Part shown: in pieces, positions 25,711 to 33,556 of the stretch | Layout of the letters: the number at the start of each line of letters is the position of its first letter | Position numbering within the stretch: position 1 is the stretch's first letter | Source of the DNA: CALOCY01 sp942491975 | GTDB lineage: Bacteria; Bacteroidota; Bacteroidia; Bacteroidales; Prolixibacteraceae | Direction of reading: 5' to 3' | Assembly (NCBI GenBank): GCA_942491975.1 | Contig: CALOCY010000004.1 | Coordinates: 62,001 to 126,000 of the forward strand | Length of the DNA stretch: 64,000 nucleotides | Made by a program: the position numbers and the translations under genes | Notes under the pieces: model-generated | Told to the model about the DNA's origin: nothing | Database searches by the model: none | Seen by the model: the letters and a program-made list of their open reading frames with translations, nothing else

Positions 25711-27156
25711 ATGAGTGAACAGGATAAGATTCTGAATGAAGTTACCCAGGGTGATTATAAATATGGCTTTGTTACCAATATTGAGACCGAGACCATTGGT
25801 AAGGGGTTGAATGAAGAGGTCATCCGCAAAATATCGGCATTAAAAGAGGAACCTGAATTTATGCTTGAGTTTCGTCTCACGGCATACCGTAAGTGGAAAG
25901 AGATGAAGATGCCTGAATGGGCCTACCTGAAAATTCCCCCCATCAATTACCAGGATATTATCTATTATGCTGCACCCAAGCAAAATGCTAAATACGAGAG
26001 CCTTGATGAAGTTGACCCTGAATTGGTTGACACATTTAATAAACTGGGCATTCCGCTGGAAGAACAGAAACAGTTGGCCGGAGTAGCTGTTGATGCAGTG
26101 ATTGACAGTGTATCGGTAAAAACAACTTTTAAAGAAACGTTGGCTGAGAAAGGGATTGTGTTTTGCTCGTTTAGCGAAGCAGTGAGAGAGCATCCCGACC
26201 TGGTAAGAAAATACCTGGGTACTGTTGTTTCATCTGACGATAATTATTTTGCCGCATTGAATTCGGCTGTTTTCAGCGACGGGTCTTTTGTATATATTCC
26301 AAAAGGTGTTCGCTGTCCGATGGAGCTTTCAACCTATTTCAGGATAAATGCTGCGAATACGGGTCAGTTTGAGCGAACGCTGATCGTTGCCGACGATGAC
26401 AGCTACGTAAGTTACCTTGAGGGGTGTACCGCACCCATGCGTGACGAGAACCAGTTGCATGCTGCCATCGTCGAAATTATTACCCTCGAACGTGCTGAGG
26501 TAAAATATTCGACCGTACAGAACTGGTATCCTGGCAATAAAGAAGGTAAAGGCGGAATATACAATTTTGTTACCAAACGTGGTTTGTGCAGAGGTGAATC
26601 GTCTAAAATATCGTGGACACAGGTTGAAACCGGTTCTGCCATTACCTGGAAGTATCCCAGCTGTGTGTTGATGGGCAATAATTCTGTGGGGGAGTTTTAT
26701 TCGGTAGCTGTTACCAATAACTACCAACAGGCCGATACCGGGACTAAAATGATCCATATCGGAAAAAATACCAAATCGACCATTATTTCAAAAGGGATTT
26801 CAGCCGGGAAGAGTGATAATTCGTACCGGGGATTGGTGAAAGTAATTCCACGTGCTGCAAATGCCCGGAATTTTTCCCAATGCGATTCGTTATTGTTAGG
26901 AGATAAATGTGGCGCACATACTTTCCCTTACATTGAAGTGGGCAATAAATCATCCATTGTAGAACACGAGGCAACCACTTCAAAAATCGGGGAAGACCAG
27001 ATTTTTTATTGCAACCAACGCGGCATATCCACCGAAGATGCCATTGGAATGATTGTGAATGGATATGCGAAGGAGGTTTTAAATAAGTTGCCAATGGAGT
27101 TCGCCGTGGAAGCACAAAAGTTGTTGCAGATTAGTTTGGAGGGAAGTGTTGGGTAA
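25711..27156 (+). CDS. sufB: Fe-S cluster scaffold protein SufB
   Basis: 481 residues from the ATG at 25711 (MSEQDKILNEVTQGDYKYGF); the open frame upstream crosses the promoter and is not used. Part of the SufBC2D scaffold on which Fe-S clusters are built. The long beta-helix core and its landmarks are present: FVYIPKGVRCPMELSTYFRI, YLEGCTAP, GSAITWKYPSCVL and the C-terminal HEATTSKIGEDQIFYCNQRG. A four-helix-bundle gene is inserted between it and sufC. Confidence 0.97.
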   Translation: MSEQDKILNEVTQGDYKYGFVTNIETETIGKGLNEEVIRKISALKEEPEFMLEFRLTAYRKWKEMKMPEWAYLKIPPINYQDIIYYAAPKQNAKYESLDEVDPELVDTFNKLGIPLEEQKQLAGVAVDAVIDSVSVKTTFKETLAEKGIVFCSFSEAVREHPDLVRKYLGTVVSSDDNYFAALNSAVFSDGSFVYIPKGVRCPMELSTYFRINAANTGQFERTLIVADDDSYVSYLEGCTAPMRDENQLHAAIVEIITLERAEVKYSTVQNWYPGNKEGKGGIYNFVTKRGLCRGESSKISWTQVETGSAITWKYPSCVLMGNNSVGEFYSVAVTNNYQQADTGTKMIHIGKNTKSTIISKGISAGKSDNSYRGLVKVIPRAANARNFSQCDSLLLGDKCGAHTFPYIEVGNKSSIVEHEATTSKIGEDQIFYCNQRGISTEDAIGMIVNGYAKEVLNKLPMEFAVEAQKLLQISLEGSVG

Positions 27157-27197
27157 ATTGAGAAGAGAAGAAGTGGAGGAGTGAAGGAGATCGTGAT

Positions 27198-27566
27198 ATG
27201 AACAATGTAAAAAGTAAAACGTTTCAGGATTTAATTGTATGGCAAAAAGCGCATGCTTTTATTCTTGAAATCTATGCTTTAACAAAAAACTATCCGGCTT
27301 CGGAAACATACGGATTATCAGCTCAATTCAGAAGGGCAGCAGTTTCAATTGCAGCCAATATTGCGGAAGGGTTTATGAAAAAAGGGGCAAAAGATAAGCT
27401 CCGCTTTTACAATATTGCACAAGGATCGTTGAATGAATGTAAATATTTTTTAATTCTGAGCAGAGACATTGAATACATTACATCGGATGAATTTATAAAA
27501 CTAGATAATAACTTAGAAGAAGTAAGTAGACTACTGAATGCCTATTGCAGAACCATATCAAATTAA
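27198..27566 (+). CDS. Four-helix-bundle protein (23S rRNA intervening-sequence protein family), second copy
   Basis: 122 residues. Core YGLSAQFRRAAVSIAANIAEG and LRFYNIAQGSLNECKYFLIL match TIGR02436/PF05635 and align with the copy at 8.44 kb over the whole length. It sits between sufB and sufC on the same strand. Flanks: GAAGAAGTG at 27167-27175 is the exact reverse complement of CACTTCTTC at 27590-27598. Function unknown; nothing about its sequence suggests a role in Fe-S assembly. Confidence 0.88.
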   Translation: MNNVKSKTFQDLIVWQKAHAFILEIYALTKNYPASETYGLSAQFRRAAVSIAANIAEGFMKKGAKDKLRFYNIAQGSLNECKYFLILSRDIEYITSDEFIKLDNNLEEVSRLLNAYCRTISN

Positions 27567-27614
27567 CCTACTGCAATTCTTCAATTCTACACTTCTTCGT
27601 TACTATAAAACGAT

Positions 27615-28370
27615 ATGTTAAAGATAACAAACCTACATGCTTCAGTTGAAGGGAAAGATATCCTGAAAGGGATTAATTTGGAGATAAAACCCGGAGAAGT
27701 GCATGCCATTATGGGGCCTAACGGATCGGGGAAGAGTACGTTGGCTAATGTGTTGGCCGGACATCAAAATTATATTGTTACCAAGGGTGAAGTAACCTTT
27801 GAAGGCGAGAATTTATTGGAAATGGAAACCGACATACGCGCCAAGAATGGCCTTTTCCTCGGTTTTCAATATCCGGTAGAGATTCCGGGGGTAAGCATTG
27901 TAAATTTCATGAGAACGGCTGTAAATGAACAACGTAAGCATAAAGGACTGAAGCCACTTTCGGGAGCTGAGTTTTTGAAGTTGATGCGTGAAAAGAAGGA
28001 GTTGGTAGAGCTAAAATCAGAGCTTGCCAGTCGTTCGGTAAACGAAGGTTTTTCGGGAGGAGAGAAGAAGCGTAACGAGATTTTTCAGATGGCCATGTTG
28101 GAGCCCAAACTCTCCATTCTTGACGAAACCGACTCGGGATTGGATATTGACGCACTGAAGACCGTTGCTAAAGGGGTGAATGCCTTAAAAACCGACAAGA
28201 ATGCCACTGTTGTTATTACTCACTATCAACGCCTACTCGACTATATAGTACCGGATTACGTACACATTCTTTACAACGGAAAGATTGTGAAATCGGCAGG
28301 AAAAGAGTTGGCTCTTGTATTGGAAGAGAAAGGGTACGACTGGATTAAAAAAGAGAACGACAACCTTTAA
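27615..28370 (+). CDS. sufC: Fe-S assembly ATPase SufC
   Basis: 251 residues. ABC-type ATPase of the SufBCD scaffold. Walker A GPNGSGKSTLANVLAG, signature GFSGGEKKRNEIFQMAML, Walker B LSILDETDSGLDID and the switch VITHYQRLLDYI are intact. In most genomes sufC follows sufB directly; here 458 bp with the four-helix-bundle gene intervene, and it is unclear whether sufC is still expressed from the sufB promoter. Confidence 0.97.
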   Translation: MLKITNLHASVEGKDILKGINLEIKPGEVHAIMGPNGSGKSTLANVLAGHQNYIVTKGEVTFEGENLLEMETDIRAKNGLFLGFQYPVEIPGVSIVNFMRTAVNEQRKHKGLKPLSGAEFLKLMREKKELVELKSELASRSVNEGFSGGEKKRNEIFQMAMLEPKLSILDETDSGLDIDALKTVAKGVNALKTDKNATVVITHYQRLLDYIVPDYVHILYNGKIVKSAGKELALVLEEKGYDWIKKENDNL

Positions 28371-28410
28371 TACCGATTGTTATTTGAAAATAGCATAAAA
28401 GGCTCAGCTT

Positions 28411-29775
28411 ATGACCGTACATATTACAGAATATAAAGCAACACATGAATTGGCAGACCTCTACTACAAAAATCTGGAGATGTGGGAAAAGGATTCGCCC
28501 CAATTTATGAATAAGGCCCGTAAAAAAGCAGCAAAAGAGTTTGTCCGGCAGGGTATTCCCTACCCCAAAAACGAGAATTACAAGTACAGCGATTTGCGAC
28601 CTGCATTCGAAGCCGATTTTAATGTTTATCCGTCGTATGTTGAGCGCGATATGGAGATGGAGGCGTTATTCAAATGCAATGTACCTGAATTGAACCCTAA
28701 CCTTATTTTAATTACCAACGGTTGGTATCATCAAAAAAATAAGACACTTGACCTGCCCAAAGGGGTTATTATTGATAGCTTTTTAAATGTTGCCCAACAA
28801 CGGCCTGAGTTGGTAGAGCCATATTTTGGGAAACTGGCTAAAGAGGATGATGATGCGTTGGTTGCCCTCAATACCATGCTAGCCAAAGACGGGATTTTTA
28901 TTTATGTACCCGATGGTGTGGTGATTGAAGCTCCTATTCAGGTGATTAATATGTTGCAGTCGAAAGAGGATGCTTTTGCCACTCAACGCAACTTGTTTGT
29001 GATTGGGAAAAATGCGCAGGCTAAGGTTATTTTTTGCGACCATACCCTTACCGGGCATCATTTTATGGCCAATAACCTTACTGAGATATTTGTGGCCGAA
29101 CATGCGGTATTTGATTATTATAATTTGCAGAATCAGCACAATAAGTCAGGTATCCTCAGTTCTACATTTATCCATCAGGAGGCATCATCGAGTGTGTTGA
29201 CCAATGTGGCCACGTTGCATGGCGGATTGGTACGCAATAACCTGAGTGTAACATTGGCAGGCGAACATGCCGAAGCCAACTTGTTTGGCATATCATTGGT
29301 CGACCGCAAACAACATGTTGATACCTTTATTTCGGTAGAACATGCGGTAAGCAATTGCCAGAGCAACCAGATATTTAAGAATGTATTGGATGATGAGTCA
29401 ACCGGGGGATTTACCGGCCGCATACATGTAAAACGTGATGCACAACAGACCAACGCTTTTCAACGCAATAATAACGTGCTGGTGAGTGAGACAGCCAGGA
29501 TGAATACCAAGCCGCAACTGGTGATTGATGCCAACGACGTAAAGTGCAGCCACGGGGCTACCGTAGGCCGTATCGACGAAGATGCACTGTTTTACCTTAA
29601 GTCGCGTGGAATTAATGATAAAGAGGCGCGGTTGATGCTGATGCTGGCATTTACCCACGAGGTGACCAAAAATATCCGGGTAGGTGCCCTTCGCGAACGG
29701 CTGGATGATTTGGTGGAGAAACGTTTTCGCGGGGAGTTGTCGGAGTGCCACAATTGTGCGTATCACTGTTGTTAA
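28411..29775 (+). CDS. sufD: Fe-S cluster assembly protein SufD
   Basis: 454 residues. SufB paralogue that forms the heterodimeric scaffold with it. N-terminal helical region, then the beta-helix; the C-terminal DANDVKCSHGATVGRIDEDALFYLKSRGI carries the conserved Cys and His that lie at the SufB-SufD interface. Ends with ECHNCAYHCC, a cysteine-rich tail. 40 nt after sufC. Confidence 0.96.
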   Translation: MTVHITEYKATHELADLYYKNLEMWEKDSPQFMNKARKKAAKEFVRQGIPYPKNENYKYSDLRPAFEADFNVYPSYVERDMEMEALFKCNVPELNPNLILITNGWYHQKNKTLDLPKGVIIDSFLNVAQQRPELVEPYFGKLAKEDDDALVALNTMLAKDGIFIYVPDGVVIEAPIQVINMLQSKEDAFATQRNLFVIGKNAQAKVIFCDHTLTGHHFMANNLTEIFVAEHAVFDYYNLQNQHNKSGILSSTFIHQEASSSVLTNVATLHGGLVRNNLSVTLAGEHAEANLFGISLVDRKQHVDTFISVEHAVSNCQSNQIFKNVLDDESTGGFTGRIHVKRDAQQTNAFQRNNNVLVSETARMNTKPQLVIDANDVKCSHGATVGRIDEDALFYLKSRGINDKEARLMLMLAFTHEVTKNIRVGALRERLDDLVEKRFRGELSECHNCAYHCC

Positions 29776-29800
29776 TACTATTAAAATAACCTCACCCCAA

Positions 29801-29991
29801 GAGGTTGTCTCAAAATAAACAAAAACTAAAAATGAACTTACAATTTGTTATTGAAACTTATTTTACCCCTCTAAATCTCCCCTAAAGGGGAGACTTTTAG
29901 CCCCCTTTAGGGGGTTTGGGGGTAGAAAAGAAAAGTCGACCTTTCAATTCGTAAGTTTTTCTTATAAACTTTTTCTTTCTGAGACAGCCTC
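29801..29991. mobile_element. MITE-like element with GAGGTTGTCTCA ends
   Basis: 191 bp between sufD and sufS. GAGGTTGTCTCA (29801-29812) pairs with TGAGACAGCCTC (29980-29991), 11 of 12 matches, and further inward AATGAACTTAC pairs loosely with GTAAGTTTTT. The middle has CCCCTAAAGGGG and CCCCCTTTAGGGGG palindromes. No protein is encoded and no clear target duplication is seen. Ends resemble those of the elements at 47937 and 61906. Confidence 0.55.
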
Positions 29992-30014
29992 AGAAATAGA
30001 AAAGCCAAACAATA

Positions 30015-31232
30015 ATGAGCATCGACATCCAAAAAATACGCCGCGATTTTCCGGTACTGAGCCGTACGGTTTACGGTAAACCATTGATTTACCTCGACAA
30101 TGGTGCGACTACCCAACGCCCCATTCAGGTGGAAAATATTGTGCGGGAGTATTATTCAGAAGGCAGTGGAAACCCCCACCGGGCATCCCATTTTTTGAGT
30201 GACAAGTGTACGGCTGCATTTGAGGATACCCGCGATGTGGTACGCAGTTTTATCAATGCTGAAAAACGGGAAGAGATTATTTTTACCAAAGGGACTACCG
30301 AGAGTATTAATTTGGTAGCCTTTTCTTTTGGCGAAAAATTTGTACACGAAGGCGATGAGGTGATTGTTTCGGAGATGGAGCACCATTCTAATATTGTACC
30401 CTGGCAGTTGCTGTGCCAACGCAAAGGTGCGACATTGAAAGTATTGCCGTTTGATGATAAGGGAGAGTTGTTGATTGATAAACTGGATGGGCTGATTACC
30501 CCAAAAACCCGGATTATATCCGTCACGTATGTTTCGAATGTGCTGGGTACCATTAACCCGGTGAAAGAGATTATTGCCAAAGCGCACCAACACAACGTTC
30601 CGGTGATGGTAGATGCGGCGCAGGCGGTGCAACATAAAAAGGTGGATGTGCAAGCGTTGGATTGCGACTTTCTGGCTTTTTCGGGACATAAGATTTATGG
30701 TCCCACAGGTACGGGCATACTGTACGGCAAAGAGAAGTGGCTGGAGCAAATGCCTCCCTATCAGGGTGGTGGCGAGATGATTGATTACGTAAAGTTCGAT
30801 AATACTACATTTAATAGCCTGCCCTATAAGTTTGAGGCCGGTACCCCCAATATTATTGGTGTTATCGGGTTGGGCGAGGCTATCCGCTATGTACAGAATA
30901 TTGGGATAGATAACATTTTCAGGTATGAAAATGAGTTGCTACATTACACAGAGCAACAGTTGTTAAAAATGGAGGGCATTCGTATTATTGGAGAGGCCAC
31001 CCACAAATCGAGTGTCATCTCGTTTGTACACCATAAAGCCCACCATTACGATTTGGGCATGTTGCTCGATAAACTGGGCATTGCCATACGTACCGGCCGC
31101 CATTGTGCTGATCCCATTGCCGACCATTTTGAACTTTCAGGCACTGCCCGTGCCTCCATTGCTTTTTATAACACCAAAGCCGAGATTGACGCTTTTATTG
31201 CTGCATTGCAACGGGTGGTGGGGATGTTTTAG
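30015..31232 (+). CDS. sufS: Cysteine desulfurase SufS
   Basis: 405 residues. PLP enzyme that takes sulfur from cysteine for Fe-S assembly. Seen: YLDNGATTQRP at the N-terminus, EMEHHSNIVPWQ, FSGHKIYGPTGTGILYG with the PLP lysine, and RTGRHCADPIADHF with the active-site cysteine. Group II (SufS/SelE-partner type) by length and loop. It would work with SufE from 4 kb. Separated from sufD by the MITE-like element. Confidence 0.96.
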   Translation: MSIDIQKIRRDFPVLSRTVYGKPLIYLDNGATTQRPIQVENIVREYYSEGSGNPHRASHFLSDKCTAAFEDTRDVVRSFINAEKREEIIFTKGTTESINLVAFSFGEKFVHEGDEVIVSEMEHHSNIVPWQLLCQRKGATLKVLPFDDKGELLIDKLDGLITPKTRIISVTYVSNVLGTINPVKEIIAKAHQHNVPVMVDAAQAVQHKKVDVQALDCDFLAFSGHKIYGPTGTGILYGKEKWLEQMPPYQGGGEMIDYVKFDNTTFNSLPYKFEAGTPNIIGVIGLGEAIRYVQNIGIDNIFRYENELLHYTEQQLLKMEGIRIIGEATHKSSVISFVHHKAHHYDLGMLLDKLGIAIRTGRHCADPIADHFELSGTARASIAFYNTKAEIDAFIAALQRVVGMF

Positions 31233-31272
31233 GGGTAATTTTTAATCCTATAACAAGAAACTTAAAAATATG

Positions 31273-31339
31273 ATAAGATTAATTTGCTGATCTTAAATTG
31301 ATTTTATATATTTGTATAGAATCAATAGATTAATCTTAT
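31273..31339 (+). promoter_or_regulatory. 11-bp inverted repeat bracketing the AAA ATPase promoter
   Basis: ATAAGATTAAT (31273-31283) is the exact reverse complement of ATTAATCTTAT (31329-31339). The left arm overlaps the TTTG box by one base and the right arm ends at the base before the ATG. The arrangement fits an operator for a dimeric regulator or an RNA hairpin covering the start. Confidence 0.5.
31283..31314 (+). promoter_or_regulatory. Promoter of the AAA ATPase gene
   Basis: TTTG (31283-31286), spacer 20 nt, TATATTTG (31307-31314), an exact phylum consensus promoter, with the start codon only 25 nt beyond the -7 box. Confidence 0.65.
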
Positions 31340-32770
31340 ATGGCAATAAAATTTTCAACAGAACAAGTAATTGATAGGATTAAATTTGAGAATCCTTGGT
31401 GGGAATCATCTCAAATAGATGATTACTATGGAAATATGAAACGACGGGAATATTTTCAGTTGTTATTCCCTTTAATTACTGAACGAGAGGTTAAGAGGTC
31501 TTTGGTGCTAATGGGGCCAAGAAGGGTCGGTAAAACAGTACTATTATACCATTCTATAAAGGAACTCCTAGACAATGGCATTTCAGCAAAAAACATCTGT
31601 TACTTTTCAATCGAAACTCCACTTTATAATGGTATAGCCCTTGAAGAATTAGTGAATCTTTATCTCAAGATTCACTCACTCTCTCATTCTTCGGGATTAT
31701 ATATTTTCTTTGATGAAATACAATATTTAAAAGATTGGGAGATTCACCTTAAATCTCTTGTTGATTCTTATCACAACTTTAAATTCATAGTATCTGGCTC
31801 TGCTGCTGCTGCATTGAAATTGAAAAGTCAGGAATCCGGAGCCGGAAGATTCACTGAATTCATCTTACCCCCTCTTACCTTTCATGAATTTCTGTCTCTA
31901 ACAAATAACGAAGATTTGATTGAGAATGTAAGAGATAAACAGAATTCTTTTTATAAATCAACTGACATAAAAAGACTAAACGAAAAATTTGTTGACTATA
32001 TAAACTATGGCGGATATCCTGAATTATCATTATCGGAAGTTATTCAATCTGATCCGGGAAGATACATTAGAAATGATATAATTGATAAAGTATTAATGCG
32101 TGATTTACCAAGTCTTTATGGCATTAGTGATATACAAGAATTAAATTCATTATTTACCTATATAGCTTATAACTCTGGAAATGAGATGTCGCTTGACGAG
32201 ATTTCACAGAATTCCGGCGTAGCCAAAAACACCATTAAAAAATATTTAACATACTTGGAAGCGGCCTTCCTTATTAAAGTTATTCACAGAATTGACCAGA
32301 ATGGAAAAACATTCAAAAGAGCTAATTTTTTCAAAATTTACTTGACCAATCCATCATTGAGAAGTGCACTATTCTCACCAATATCTGGCACAGATAGTTT
32401 TATTGGTAACATGGTTGAAACTGCAATTTTTGCTCAATGGCAGCACAATCAAAATGTTCCTCTGTATTATGCTAGGTGGAGTGCTGGTGAGGTTGATATA
32501 GTCTCTTTGAATGTTAAACAAAAACCAGATTGGTGTATAGAAATAAAATGGTCAAATAGATATGCTAAAAACCCGTCAGAATTAAAAAACGTTAAATTAT
32601 TTTGCAACAAACATAAACTAAACAAGGCCATTGTGACTACAATTGATATTCGTGATGAAAAAAAGATTAACTCCACGAACTACTCATTTGTTCCCGCTAG
32701 CTTGTATTGTTATACAGTCGGAAGGAATATCATTCAAGGTAAACAAAAAAACAAGAGACAAAAACCTTGA
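31340..32770 (+). CDS. AAA-family ATPase with DUF4143-type C-terminus
   Basis: 476 residues. Walker A GPRRVGKTVLLYH near residue 58 and Walker B LYIFFDEIQYLKDWE near residue 128; then IVSGSAAAAL (sensor), a winged-helix-like segment (LDEISQNSGVAKNTIKKYLTYLEAA), and a C-terminal GEVDIV..CIEIKWSNR that has the D..ExK pattern of the PD-(D/E)XK nuclease fold. Such proteins are widespread, often mobile or phase-varied, and their role is unknown; defence or regulation has been suggested for relatives. The gene is AT-rich relative to its neighbours (27 and 38% G+C in two 60-base lines counted, against 55% in one line of sufS), which points to transfer. Confidence 0.85.
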   Translation: MAIKFSTEQVIDRIKFENPWWESSQIDDYYGNMKRREYFQLLFPLITEREVKRSLVLMGPRRVGKTVLLYHSIKELLDNGISAKNICYFSIETPLYNGIALEELVNLYLKIHSLSHSSGLYIFFDEIQYLKDWEIHLKSLVDSYHNFKFIVSGSAAAALKLKSQESGAGRFTEFILPPLTFHEFLSLTNNEDLIENVRDKQNSFYKSTDIKRLNEKFVDYINYGGYPELSLSEVIQSDPGRYIRNDIIDKVLMRDLPSLYGISDIQELNSLFTYIAYNSGNEMSLDEISQNSGVAKNTIKKYLTYLEAAFLIKVIHRIDQNGKTFKRANFFKIYLTNPSLRSALFSPISGTDSFIGNMVETAIFAQWQHNQNVPLYYARWSAGEVDIVSLNVKQKPDWCIEIKWSNRYAKNPSELKNVKLFCNKHKLNKAIVTTIDIRDEKKINSTNYSFVPASLYCYTVGRNIIQGKQKNKRQKP

Positions 32771-32871
32771 CTCAGTTGACATTAACATATTATCGATGCC
32801 ACTAGCAAACCAAATTACAGCATACAAAAAAACAACAGTATATTTGAAATTCTCCTTTTTGTACTCATATT

Positions 32872-32889
32872 TGTACAAATAATTGTACA
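32872..32889 (+). promoter_or_regulatory. YefM-YoeB operator with two TGTACA cores
   Basis: TTGTACAA occurs twice, with TGTACA cores at 32872-32877 and 32884-32889, 12 bp centre to centre, just before yefM. In E. coli the YefM-YoeB complex binds adjacent palindromes with the same TGTACA core. A third half-like TTGTAC lies at about 32859. Confidence 0.7.
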
Positions 32890-32901
32890 AAAACAAAAGA
32901 G

Positions 32902-33153
32902 ATGTTAACTGCAACAATTTCCGATTTTCGAAAAGATATTAAAAAGTACTTGGATCGTGTAACCCAAAACTTTGAAACACTCATCATTAACCGGGGTAAA
33001 GATAGTGGCGTAGTTGTCATATCATTAGATGAGTATAACGCCCTGTGTACCACCCAACATGAGTTGTCATCAAAAAACAACGAACAACGGCTGGATGCTG
33101 CTATTGACAAACTGAAAGAAGGTTCATCGTTCCCCAAAGACCTGTTGGACTAA
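32902..33153 (+). CDS. yefM: Type II antitoxin, Phd/YefM family
   Basis: 83 residues. MLTATISDFRKDIKKYLDRV is the N-terminal DNA-binding fold of Phd/YefM antitoxins and VVVISLDEYNAL the conserved edge strand; the C-terminal LDAAIDKLKEGSSFPKDLLD is the toxin-binding tail. It should neutralise the YoeB toxin encoded next and repress the pair. The stop codon overlaps the toxin start (ATGA at 33152). Confidence 0.92.
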   Translation: MLTATISDFRKDIKKYLDRVTQNFETLIINRGKDSGVVVISLDEYNALCTTQHELSSKNNEQRLDAAIDKLKEGSSFPKDLLD

Positions 33154-33410
33154 TGAAGTATGTATTCGTAGATGAGTCCTGGGAAGATTACTTCTATTGG
33201 CAAAAAACCAATAAAAAGATGCTGAAAAGGATCAACGACCTGCTAAAAGATATTGCACGACACCCTTTTACGGGAATAGGAAAACCCGAACCATTAAAGC
33301 ACAAATATCAAGGATTCTGGTCGCACAGGATTGATAGTGAACACCGGCTTATTTATCAGGTGAAAGACGACGAGATACGCATTGCCAAATGCCGGTTTCA
33401 TTATGATTAA
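33153..33410 (+). CDS. yoeB: mRNA interferase toxin YoeB
   Basis: 85 residues, the same length as E. coli YoeB and clearly alignable (VDESWEDYFYWQKTNKK; GKPEPLKHKYQGFWSHRID). The catalytic residues Glu46, Arg65 and His83 are all at the same positions, so the toxin looks active. It cuts mRNA in the ribosomal A site. Translationally coupled to the antitoxin. The pair follows the AT-rich ATPase gene and may have arrived with it. Confidence 0.95.
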   Translation: MKYVFVDESWEDYFYWQKTNKKMLKRINDLLKDIARHPFTGIGKPEPLKHKYQGFWSHRIDSEHRLIYQVKDDEIRIAKCRFHYD

Positions 33411-33556
33411 CAGATGAAACAAAAAATGGAGTTATACCGATTATATTTCAAAATGAGTTTTTAGTTTGTGTCACTCCTAAAAGCTCTTTGAAATTATATC
33501 GGCATTATACACAACGTATTAAGCAAATGAATAATGATGAATTATCAGTTTAGTTT

